The position numbers were made by a program, and so were the translations under genes. The notes below the pieces were generated by a model, which did not search any database, was not told the origin of the DNA, and saw only the letters and a program-made list of their open reading frames with translations. DNA of 11,485 nt from NCBI GenBank assembly GCA_900550545.1, contig URSS01000059.1, positions 1 to 11,485 on the forward strand, in the 5' to 3' direction. How positions within the stretch are numbered: the stretch's first letter is position 1; each line of letters starts with the position of its first letter. This DNA is from an uncultured Lachnobacterium sp. GTDB taxonomy: Bacteria; Bacillota; Clostridia; Lachnospirales; Lachnospiraceae. Shown here in pieces: positions 6,265 through 11,485 of the stretch.

Positions 6265-6942
6265 TTATGAATTTCTTTTCATTGCGGCACCAAATGCAGA
6301 CTTAGATAATGGAAATTTGTAAAACAATGATGCAATTCCATATTCTGCCAATGCACCCAACAGAATCAATCCGATATCCAATACCACCGCCAGTATCGGA
6401 TGAATATGAATCATTCCGCTCATCATACCACCTTTTCCGAATGATGCCATTCCGGCAGACATCCCAAGTCCAAACATCAGACTATACATAATAATCAAAG
6501 ATATGATAAAGAATTTATAGCAGACACCATTAAAAATCATCAAGAAGAACATCCATATACCAATCTGTAATAATTGCCATCCAAGATTTCCTGAAATGTT
6601 ACCGGTTGCATATGCAATTCCTTTCAATAAAGTTGCCCATGCCAGCATAAGCAGTCCCCCACAGGCTGAAATTTTTGCAGGTATGGAAGTTTGCAATGCT
6701 TTCTTATATGGTGATGTCTGTGCCATTTCTGATATATCCAGCGAAATCAGCATCTGTGTCGGGAACATAACTGCGCAAAACAAAAATACACTTCCCATGT
6801 CTATCATATTTACTTCTCCAAGTATTGGAAACACTTCCCATACAGATCCCAGTATCAAAAACAAAATTCCAAATGCCACCTGTGATTTAAAACTCAGTCC
6901 ACATTTCATTAAACAAAACAGATCACTTATTTTCTTTTTCAT
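6265..6942 (-). CDS. ABC transporter membrane subunit, second permease-like protein, 225 aa
   Basis: A hydrophobic protein with about six predicted membrane segments near residues 21-41, 47-69, 92-112, 120-140, 142-165 and 181-206, and a basic N-terminus (MKKK). Between segments 2 and 3 is a conserved-looking loop, SEMAQTSPYKKALQTSIPAK, of a kind seen in uncharacterised ABC-2-like membrane proteins of Lachnospiraceae. It has no ATPase motifs. Its start at 6942 overlaps the end of the preceding membrane gene by 20 bases, with GAGAGGAAG just upstream, so the two are translationally coupled and probably form a heterodimeric channel with the ATPase. The substrate is unknown. By analogy with YtrA-controlled systems it may export an antimicrobial or cell-envelope-active compound. 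Confidence 0.85.
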   Translation of the reverse strand: MKKKISDLFCLMKCGLSFKSQVAFGILFLILGSVWEVFPILGEVNMIDMGSVFLFCAVMFPTQMLISLDISEMAQTSPYKKALQTSIPAKISACGGLLMLAWATLLKGIAYATGNISGNLGWQLLQIGIWMFFLMIFNGVCYKFFIISLIIMYSLMFGLGMSAGMASFGKGGMMSGMIHIHPILAVVLDIGLILLGALAEYGIASLFYKFPLSKSAFGAAMKRNS

Positions 6943-7576
6943 AATAACTTCCTCTCAAACATTTCACAGTATGTTTTACTATAAACACATTGATAATCAC
7001 GTTCGCAATTACAAATATCACGACCATAATTTTCAAAATCAAATCCCGCTTTCCTGCGCAATCCATCAGATAACTGCAGCTACCATACAATATCGCATAA
7101 ATGATGCCTGACACACCACCGATTGCTAACTGCATCATTACACCATAATTCCAATGCCGGATAATAACAAGTGTGAGACAAATAACAAATTCTGCAATCA
7201 ACAGTGCGAGCAAATAACGCCAACTTCCTTTCTGTACCAAAAGCAAAAAGCCCGGAACTAACATATACACACCTCTTCGGATGCAATCCCCTGTCATCCC
7301 TGCCGCCAAAGTACTTTCTCCGCTCAGAGATGTTTTTAAGTATTCCATGCTCCTGGTGCTTTTTTCACAAATTCCACCAAAAATCCAATAATCCACAAGC
7401 ACTTCATACCAGACAACATAAGCAAAAAATAAAATGACAGGAATGCCAGCACTAAATAAATTTGCATAAACAAACAATTCAATCAGTCCCAAGATGATGC
7501 ATGGTATCACTGCAAGACCAAAGATTTTATAAGCTGTCGGTGTAAATACCCCGTAACTTTTCCATATCTTTTTCAT
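6923..7576 (-). CDS. ABC transporter membrane subunit, first permease-like protein, 217 aa
   Basis: A hydrophobic protein with roughly six membrane segments near residues 18-39, 43-67, 100-115, 119-140, 148-170 and 180-202. A soluble loop of about 30 residues lies between segments 2 and 3 (EKSTRSMEYLKTSLSGE). It shows no known signature motif and I assign its role from position: its ATG at 7576 is 9 bp after the ATPase stop, with the AGGAGG overlapping that stop codon (TAG), and it overlaps the second membrane gene by 20 bp. The N-terminal MKKIWKSYGVFTPTAYKI resembles the amphipathic entry to the first helix of ABC-2-type permeases. It probably pairs with the next gene product. Confidence 0.83.
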   Translation of the reverse strand: MKKIWKSYGVFTPTAYKIFGLAVIPCIILGLIELFVYANLFSAGIPVILFFAYVVWYEVLVDYWIFGGICEKSTRSMEYLKTSLSGESTLAAGMTGDCIRRGVYMLVPGFLLLVQKGSWRYLLALLIAEFVICLTLVIIRHWNYGVMMQLAIGGVSGIIYAILYGSCSYLMDCAGKRDLILKIMVVIFVIANVIINVFIVKHTVKCLRGSYYEKENK

Positions 7577-7585
7577 AACATCCTC

Positions 7586-8488
7586 CTATTTCGCATTGGA
7601 TGCAAAATGCTTCATGATTGCAACACTAATCTGCGACAAGCTTGCCGTTTCAACTGAAATATCACATCCTGCCAGTTCATCCAGCTTTTCTGACAGGCAG
7701 ATACCCTCATAACCATACTTCGTAGAATGAATGCTATATAACACCTTCTGTGCACAAGCCAGATCCTTTACCTCACCTTTTACCATGACATATTTTTCTT
7801 TCAGATCTTCCACAAAACCAGCTTCCGCAATCTGTCCATGTGACATGATAATTGCATAATCTGTAACGTTTTCCATGTCTGCAATATTATGTGTCGAGAA
7901 AAATACGGTACGTTTTCCCTCCTCTTCGAGAAGATACTCACGAATCAGATCGCACAGACGATCTCTCATCAAAGGATCTAACGGTGATGCCGGTTCATCC
8001 ATCAGAAGCATCTTTGTATCTCTCGCCAGAACTCCGGCAATCATAAGCTTCATACGATTACCATCCGACAGCGAATTTACTTTCTTGCCTAAATAATTGC
8101 TGTCGGCTCCTACTGATAGCTCATTCAGCCATTGTTCAAAACGATCTTTATGGAAATTCGAAAACAAAAGTTCGCTCACTGATTCAACCTGTTTAATCTT
8201 CCACTGTGGAAGGTAATAACTTCCTGGTCCAGTATATCCAATCTGTTCTTTTACTTCCGGTTTGTTCTCCCTGTCTTTGTCACTGTACACTCCAAAATAG
8301 CGAAGTTCACCTTTATAATCCAATCGGATTCCCGCAAGAATATTCATCAATGTTGTCTTGCCTGCACCATTTTCTCCAATCAATGCCGTTGCAAATCCCT
8401 GCGGAATCGTTAACTGTGGAATATCTAATGTAAATCCCTTATATTTCTTGTAAATATTGTCTCCTACAATTGCATAATTCAGATCCAT
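7586..8488 (-). CDS. ABC transporter ATP-binding protein (YtrB/BcrA-like), 300 aa
   Basis: The nucleotide-binding subunit that powers the two membrane proteins encoded next. Walker A is GENGAGKTT at residues 38-46, the signature is LSDGN at 140-144, Walker B is LLMDEP at 161-166 with catalytic E165, the D-loop is SPLD at 168-171, and the switch histidine is H200 in FSTHN. The region where the Q-loop is expected (IGYTGPGSYYLPQ, 83-95) is unusual, and the second Gly of the LSGGQ signature is kept while the first is replaced by Asp and the Gln by Asn. A C-terminal extension of about 80 residues after the core (from about 220) matches drug or bacitracin exporter ATPases. The start at 8488 has GAGGAG 6 bases upstream. 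It follows the GntR gene by 121 bp of purine-rich spacer. Confidence 0.93.
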   Translation of the reverse strand: MDLNYAIVGDNIYKKYKGFTLDIPQLTIPQGFATALIGENGAGKTTLMNILAGIRLDYKGELRYFGVYSDKDRENKPEVKEQIGYTGPGSYYLPQWKIKQVESVSELLFSNFHKDRFEQWLNELSVGADSNYLGKKVNSLSDGNRMKLMIAGVLARDTKMLLMDEPASPLDPLMRDRLCDLIREYLLEEEGKRTVFFSTHNIADMENVTDYAIIMSHGQIAEAGFVEDLKEKYVMVKGEVKDLACAQKVLYSIHSTKYGYEGICLSEKLDELAGCDISVETASLSQISVAIMKHFASNAK

Positions 8489-8609
8489 CTCAATCTCCTC
8501 TTTATTTACCCTTCTTTGGCTTTCTTATTATTTATTTCTTTGTTTCTGCTCTCTTTTTACTTGCTTTCTTTTTATTTGTTTTCTTTTTCTTCACTCTTTT
8601 TCACAATTT
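8489..8609 (-). other. Polypurine spacer between the GntR gene and the ABC ATPase gene
   Basis: No gene is seen. Across 8501-8605 the plus strand has only about 16 purines in 105 bases, so the transcript strand is about 85 percent A and G, with many runs of AAAAAG and AAAGAA type. There is no hairpin or recognisable internal promoter. The ATPase RBS (GAGGAG) is at its end. Only chance reading frames rich in Lys occur, without RBS. Confidence 0.7.
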
Positions 8610-8984
8610 CTACAATTCATCCATCGAAAGTAACGTCTGTAGTGTATCTACCAGTTCTGTATTACTCATGCCTGCAATCTTAGCTGCAGCAATTGCAGCT
8701 GTCAGTGATTCCTCCACTTTACGCAAATGTTGCTCCTTCAGCATCTCACTGTCCTGCGCATTCACATAAAAACCTTTTCCCTGAACCGCAGTAACTAACC
8801 CTTCTTCTGCCAATTGCTCATAGGCTTTCATTGTTGTGATCACACTGATCTTCAAGTCCTTCGCCAATCCCCGAATGGAAGGCAGATACTCGCCCTGTGC
8901 AAACTTCCCAGCCAAAATATCTGCCCGAAACTGATTTGCAATCTGCTGATAAATCGGCTCACCAGAATTTTGTAATATTTTCAT
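8610..8984 (-). CDS. GntR-family transcriptional regulator, YtrA subfamily, 124 aa
   Basis: A winged helix-turn-helix DNA-binding domain occupies residues about 9-76: PIYQQIANQFRADILAGKF, then EYLPSIRGLAKDL, the recognition helix around ISVITTMKAYEQL, and the wing EEGLVTAVQGKGFYV. Only about 48 residues follow, mostly helical (LRKVEESLTAAIAAAKIAG), which is the short dimerisation tail that defines the YtrA subfamily, so there is no separate effector domain. It is the first gene of the ABC operon and very likely represses its own promoter at 9040-9068, where an inverted repeat overlaps the promoter. The start at 8984 has AAGGTGGT upstream. The signal that relieves repression is unknown. Confidence 0.93.
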   Translation of the reverse strand: MKILQNSGEPIYQQIANQFRADILAGKFAQGEYLPSIRGLAKDLKISVITTMKAYEQLAEEGLVTAVQGKGFYVNAQDSEMLKEQHLRKVEESLTAAIAAAKIAGMSNTELVDTLQTLLSMDEL

Positions 8985-9022
8985 CTAACCACCTTTTTAC
9001 TTCTTTCTTTTTCTGCCACAGC

Positions 9023-9060
9023 TAACTGTTTATATGTTATATATACACCATGTACAGTTA
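9023..9060. promoter_or_regulatory. Candidate operator for the YtrA-type regulator
   Basis: TAACTGT (9023-9029) and ACAGTTA (9054-9060) are exact reverse complements about 24 bases apart. They flank the -10 box (9040-9045): one arm lies at about +5 to +11 relative to the expected transcription start and the other sits in the spacer next to the -35. A bound dimer would block RNA polymerase. The assignment to this regulator is by position only. Confidence 0.45.
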
Positions 9061-9068
9061 ATTGTCAA
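9040..9068 (-). promoter_or_regulatory. Sigma-A-type promoter of the GntR-ABC operon
   Basis: On the minus strand a perfect TTGACA (9063-9068) is followed after 17 bp by TATATA (9040-9045). The regulator's start codon is about 55 bases downstream. Confidence 0.8.
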
Positions 9069-9114
9069 TATTAAATTCTATAAATAAAATGTGCGCTTGC
9101 TCTTCCTATACCGC

Positions 9115-9152
9115 AAAAAAAGCAGCTCCCCCCTTCCGGAAACTGCTTTTTT
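9115..9152 (-). terminator. Intrinsic terminator after the truncated mocR gene (near-symmetric)
   Basis: AAAAAAAGCAG (9115-9125) and CTGCTTTTTT (9143-9152) pair, with partial pairing of TCC/GGA inside and a C-rich loop on the plus strand. On the minus strand the stem is followed by seven T, so it should stop transcription of the gene ending at 9172. On the plus strand six T also follow, so it could work in both directions. Confidence 0.85.
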
Positions 9153-9171
9153 GATCTGTATAATTTCACTC

Positions 9172-10278
9172 TTACATTTTTCGTTGTCTGCGCACACGAT
9201 TCAAATGCTGCTCAAAATACCCCTTATTAATAAATTCTGCAAGTGCATATTGTTCCAACACCGGTACCGTACAGGAAAAACCTCCTGAAGTCTCATGATA
9301 ACGTTTTAATAAACGCTGCGGCAAAATCATATACCCCATACGAATGGAAGGTGAAAGACTTTTTGAAAACGTATTAATATAAATAACAGAATGGCTACTA
9401 TCCAACATAAACAGTGTCTCTATTGGTTTACCTGGCATAAAAAATTCACTGTCAAAATCATCTTCAACAATATAACGGTTTTCTCTTCCTGCCCACGCCA
9501 AATATTCATAACGTTTCGCAATTGGAGCCGTAACTCCGGAAGGATAACTGTGAAAAGGTGTTACATGAAGTACGCTTGCAGATGTCGTCTGCAACAGTTC
9601 TGTTTTAATACCATTTTCATCCATTTTCAGCAACTCACAAATTGCTCCTGTTCCTTCATACACTTTCTGAATCTGGTGATACGACGGATCTTCAATTCCG
9701 TAAATCCGGTCACTTCCCAAAAGCCGAACTACTGTGCCATATAGATGCTCTGCTCCGGATCCAATGATAATCTGTTCCGGTTGCGCAAAAACTCCACGGT
9801 AGCGCAGCAGATAAGATGCTATACTATTCCGCAAAATTGTACATCCTTCATTTGGTGAACGGTGTAATAATTCCTCTCCATACTGCGTAATAACACTTCG
9901 TACGGTCTTGAAATATAACGAGTATGGAAATGTATTCAATGCCGTATCTGTCAGTCTCCCATCCTCAATATGTTCGATTTGTTCCGGCAACATATGAAGC
10001 TGTCTCTCACTCCCTGTGGCCTCAGATATTGTTGCATGAATTTCACATACATAATAACCACTTCGTTCCCGTGGCTCAATATATCCTTCATCTTTTAACA
10101 TTTGATAGGCATTCTCTATCGTAATAAGACTTACCCCAAGATGTTCCGCAAGACTTCTTTTGGAAGGCAGTTTTTCTCCCTTTTTTAAAGTTCCTCCCTC
10201 TATGTCCCTTCGAATACTTTTATATATATAATAATATTTGGGTTCATCCTTACGCTGTGTTAAATTATATGTAAGCAT
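9172..10278 (-). CDS. MocR/GabR-type regulator (winged HTH plus aminotransferase-like domain), C-terminally truncated, 368 aa
   Basis: Residues about 15-80 are a GntR winged helix (YIYKSIRRDIEGGTLKKGEKLPSKRSLAEHLGVS..., wing ending GYYVCEI). The rest is a fold-type I PLP-dependent aminotransferase-like domain: PFPYS-like NTFPYS at 115-120, PNEGCTILRNSIASYL at 142-157, EDPSY at 196-200, PFHSYPSG at 241-248, VEDDFDSEF at 271-279 and the PLP-binding K306 in TFSKSLSPSIRMGY. Family members usually continue for about 90-100 residues past the NRVRRQR helix, forming the small C-terminal domain that holds a conserved substrate-binding arginine. Here a stop comes right after RRQRKM at 9172 and a terminator follows 20 bp later. 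I start at the ATG at 10278, since GGAGGAA lies just before it and the upstream extension would read through a tRNA. The role is unknown; it may be a decayed or altered regulator. Confidence 0.85.
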   Translation of the reverse strand: MLTYNLTQRKDEPKYYYIYKSIRRDIEGGTLKKGEKLPSKRSLAEHLGVSLITIENAYQMLKDEGYIEPRERSGYYVCEIHATISEATGSERQLHMLPEQIEHIEDGRLTDTALNTFPYSLYFKTVRSVITQYGEELLHRSPNEGCTILRNSIASYLLRYRGVFAQPEQIIIGSGAEHLYGTVVRLLGSDRIYGIEDPSYHQIQKVYEGTGAICELLKMDENGIKTELLQTTSASVLHVTPFHSYPSGVTAPIAKRYEYLAWAGRENRYIVEDDFDSEFFMPGKPIETLFMLDSSHSVIYINTFSKSLSPSIRMGYMILPQRLLKRYHETSGGFSCTVPVLEQYALAEFINKGYFEQHLNRVRRQRKM

Positions 10279-10280
10279 AA

Positions 10281-10290
10281 TTCCTCCGTT
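10281..10290 (-). promoter_or_regulatory. Ribosome binding site of the mocR-like gene, directly after a tRNA terminator
   Basis: GGAGGAA precedes the ATG at 10278 with few bases between. It decides the start against an in-frame upstream extension to 10374 that runs through tRNA-Arg. It lies within about 3 bases of the T-tract of the terminator at 10292-10323. Confidence 0.8.
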
Positions 10291-10291
10291 C

Positions 10292-10323
10292 AAAAAAAGA
10301 GTTCTCAAAACTGAGAACTCTTT
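10292..10323 (-). terminator. Intrinsic terminator of the five-gene tRNA cluster
   Basis: On the minus strand AAAGAGTTCTC and GAGAACTCTTT form a perfect 11-bp stem with a 6-base loop, followed by seven T (complement of the A run 10292-10298). It starts 5 bases after the tRNA-Arg 3' end. Confidence 0.9.
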
Positions 10324-10328
10324 CAATA

Positions 10329-10402
10329 CGTGCGCGAGAAGATTCGAACTCCCGACACCTTGGTCCGTAGCCAAGTGCTCTATCCAGCTGAGCTACGCAC
10401 AC
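10329..10402 (-). tRNA. tRNA-Arg (anticodon ACG)
   Basis: Acceptor strands GTGTGCG and CGCGCAC pair with one G-U, discriminator G. The anticodon arm CTTGG/CCAAG encloses CTACGGA, giving ACG (deaminated to ICG in the mature tRNA in bacteria). T loop TTCGAAT. No encoded CCA. Last gene of the cluster. Confidence 0.97.
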
Positions 10403-10429
10403 ATATTAACTTAATGCACTTTCGTGCAA

Positions 10430-10513
10430 TGCCGGCGACCGGAATCGAACCGGTACTGTATCGCTACAACAGGATTTTAAGTCCTGCGCGTCTGCCAGTT
10501 CCGCCACGCCGGC
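10430..10513 (-). tRNA. tRNA-Leu (anticodon TAA)
   Basis: An 84-base class II tRNA: acceptor GCCGGCG/CGCCGGC, discriminator A, anticodon arm CAGGA/TCCTG with loop CTTAAAA giving TAA, and a long variable arm (TTGTAGCGATACAGT region), which is typical of leucine tRNAs. T loop TTCGATT. No encoded CCA. Confidence 0.97.
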
Positions 10514-10518
10514 ATAAA

Positions 10519-10591
10519 TGGGACCTACAGGGCTCGAACCTGTGACCCTCTGCTTGTAAGGCAGATGCTCTCCCAGCTGAGCTAAGATCCC
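10519..10591 (-). tRNA. tRNA-Val (anticodon TAC)
   Basis: Acceptor strands GGGATCT and AGGTCCC pair with one G-U, discriminator A. The anticodon arm TCTGC/GCAGA encloses CTTACAA, giving TAC. T loop TTCGAGC. No encoded CCA; 5 bases separate it from tRNA-Leu. Confidence 0.97.
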
Positions 10592-10624
10592 AGAAATACC
10601 AAAACTAAAATCGTTTCCTAAAAA

Positions 10625-10698
10625 CGACCCAGACGGGACTCGAACCCGTGACCTCCGCCGTGACAGGGCGGCGCTCTAACCAACTGAGCCACTAGGCC
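10625..10698 (-). tRNA. tRNA-Asp (anticodon GTC)
   Basis: Acceptor strands GGCCTAG and CTGGGTC pair with two G-U pairs, discriminator G as expected for aspartate. The anticodon arm CCGCC/GGCGG encloses CTGTCAC, giving GTC. T loop TTCGAGT. No encoded CCA. Confidence 0.97.
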
Positions 10699-10747
10699 AA
10701 ATCATTACATATTATAACACATATATCGTAGCTTTTCAACTACTAAA

Positions 10748-10821
10748 TGGACCATCGGGGACTCGAACCCAGGACCGACCGGTTATGAGCCGGTAGCTCT
10801 AACCAACTGAGCTAATGGCCC
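10748..10821 (-). tRNA. tRNA with CAT anticodon, probably elongator Met
   Basis: Acceptor strands GGGCCAT and ATGGTCC pair with one G-U, discriminator A. The anticodon arm ACCGG/CCGGT encloses CTCATAA, giving CAT. The first acceptor pair G-C excludes an initiator-type C-A mismatch. The alternative is the tRNA-Ile whose CAT is modified to lysidine by TilS; the sequence alone does not settle it. The T stem CTGGG/CCCCG has one T-C mismatch. First gene of the cluster. Confidence 0.88.
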
Positions 10822-10860
10822 GAAGAAAACGTGTAGGAATAAGAGATAAGTGCAAGATAT

Positions 10861-10890
10861 ATTATACCATAAAAGAGGGGGATTTGTCAA
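10861..10890 (-). promoter_or_regulatory. Consensus sigma-A promoter of the tRNA cluster
   Basis: On the minus strand a perfect TTGACA (10885-10890) and a perfect TATAAT (10861-10866) are separated by 18 bp. The first tRNA starts about 40 bases beyond the -10. With the terminator at 10968-11000 upstream, this makes the tRNA cluster a separate unit from the rRNA operon. Confidence 0.9.
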
Positions 10891-10967
10891 GTAGGGGCGA
10901 AAAAAAGGAAAATATATCCCTCAGTGAACCGCCATGCACCAAACAGCAAACAGAGTGAGAGATAACG

Positions 10968-11000
10968 AAAAAAGGTTCGTTCCGTAAGAACGAACCTTTT
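10968..11000 (-). terminator. Intrinsic terminator of the rRNA operon
   Basis: On the minus strand AAAAGGTTCGTTC-type arms (10970-10982 and 10988-11000) form a 13-bp stem with a 5-base loop, followed by six T. It begins 7 bases after the 5S 3' end. Confidence 0.92.
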
Positions 11001-11007
11001 GAAAAGA

Positions 11008-11122
11008 GCCGGCATTGCCCAATTTTTCCAGATCGAGATGATCAAGTATCGTAGGCGTAAAAGAGCTTAACTTCCGTGTTCGGAAAGGGAACGGGTGGAA
11101 CCTCTTTGCCATAAACACCGGC
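11008..11122 (-). rRNA. rrf: 5S ribosomal RNA
   Basis: About 115 bases with the conserved core CCGAACACGGAAGTTAAG and CCCGTTCCC, and terminal helix strands GCCGG (5') and CCGGC (3'). Ends are set by that helix and could be off by a base or two. It lies about 63 bases downstream of the 23S gene. Confidence 0.95.
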
Positions 11123-11185
11123 GAACTAAAAAACAGAGATAAATGAAGAACAAATGAAGTGCGTTAAGGGACGCAATGAACAAAA

Positions 11186-11485
<300 letters not shown>

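Noticed and set aside
8508..8600. Lys-rich short frames, one with GTG, in the polypurine spacer
   Set aside because: They are under 15 codons, have no RBS, and are a trivial result of the A/G composition.
10279..10374. In-frame N-terminal extension of the mocR-like gene, 32 codons upstream to 10374
   Set aside because: It reads through the terminator and into tRNA-Arg; the peptide is the typical false translation of a tRNA. The ATG at 10278 has its own GGAGGAA.
10415..10428. Small hairpin TGCAC-TTTC-GTGCA between tRNA-Arg and tRNA-Leu
   Set aside because: Too short for a terminator and without a T-tract; more likely a precursor-processing spacer.

Overview
The window looks like a chromosomal segment from a Clostridia-class Firmicute, most likely Lachnospiraceae. 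I base this on strong AGGAGG-type ribosome binding sites, a DIR-free 23S-5S-tRNA end with tRNAs lacking an encoded CCA, a YtrA-type GntR regulator with an ABC operon, a MocR-type regulator, and the style of the proteins. Every gene I accept is on the minus strand, so the biology reads from right to left.

Reading in the direction of transcription: the right edge holds the 3' end of a 23S rRNA gene and a complete 5S rRNA gene, closed by a strong intrinsic terminator (10968-11000). A new sigma-A-type promoter (TTGACA, 18 bp, TATAAT; 10861-10890) then drives five tRNA genes: Met(CAT), Asp(GTC), Val(TAC), Leu(TAA) and Arg(ACG). These end in a terminator (10292-10323) whose T-tract abuts the ribosome binding site of a MocR-type regulator gene. 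That regulator is cut short: it keeps the DNA-binding domain and the PLP lysine but lacks roughly the last quarter of the aminotransferase fold.

Next comes a self-contained unit: a YtrA-family GntR repressor, an ABC ATPase and two six-helix membrane proteins (8984 down to 6265), with a clear promoter carrying an overlapping inverted repeat and a terminator at 6182-6211. Between the regulator and the ATPase lies a roughly 105-base polypurine tract. Then follows a solitary 80-residue protein whose C-terminal 48 residues are about twelve tetrapeptide repeats of the type [S/T/D/N]-[N/D]-[K/R]-[T/S/A], with its own strong RBS and terminator; this is the least ordinary gene here.

The left half is a run of closely spaced genes: a rhodanese, a THUMP-containing 23S rRNA methyltransferase (RlmL/YpsC type), a membrane-anchored papain-like protease with a copper-amine-oxidase-N 'stalk' domain, an N-acetylmuramoyl-L-alanine amidase, and an XTP/dITP pyrophosphatase. 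From the methyltransferase leftwards the gaps are 29, 2 and 1 bp, so these four are very probably one operon mixing RNA modification, nucleotide housecleaning and cell-wall/surface enzymes. It is followed by what looks like a small frameshifted gene. The left edge has tRNA-Pro(TGG) and a partial tRNA-Gly(TCC) with a near-consensus promoter.

I see no CRISPR array, insertion sequence, phage genes or attachment site. The window is mainly ordinary core genome. The points worth a second look are the tetrapeptide-repeat protein, the truncated promoterless MocR gene behind a tRNA terminator, the frameshifted small ORF, and the polypurine spacer.
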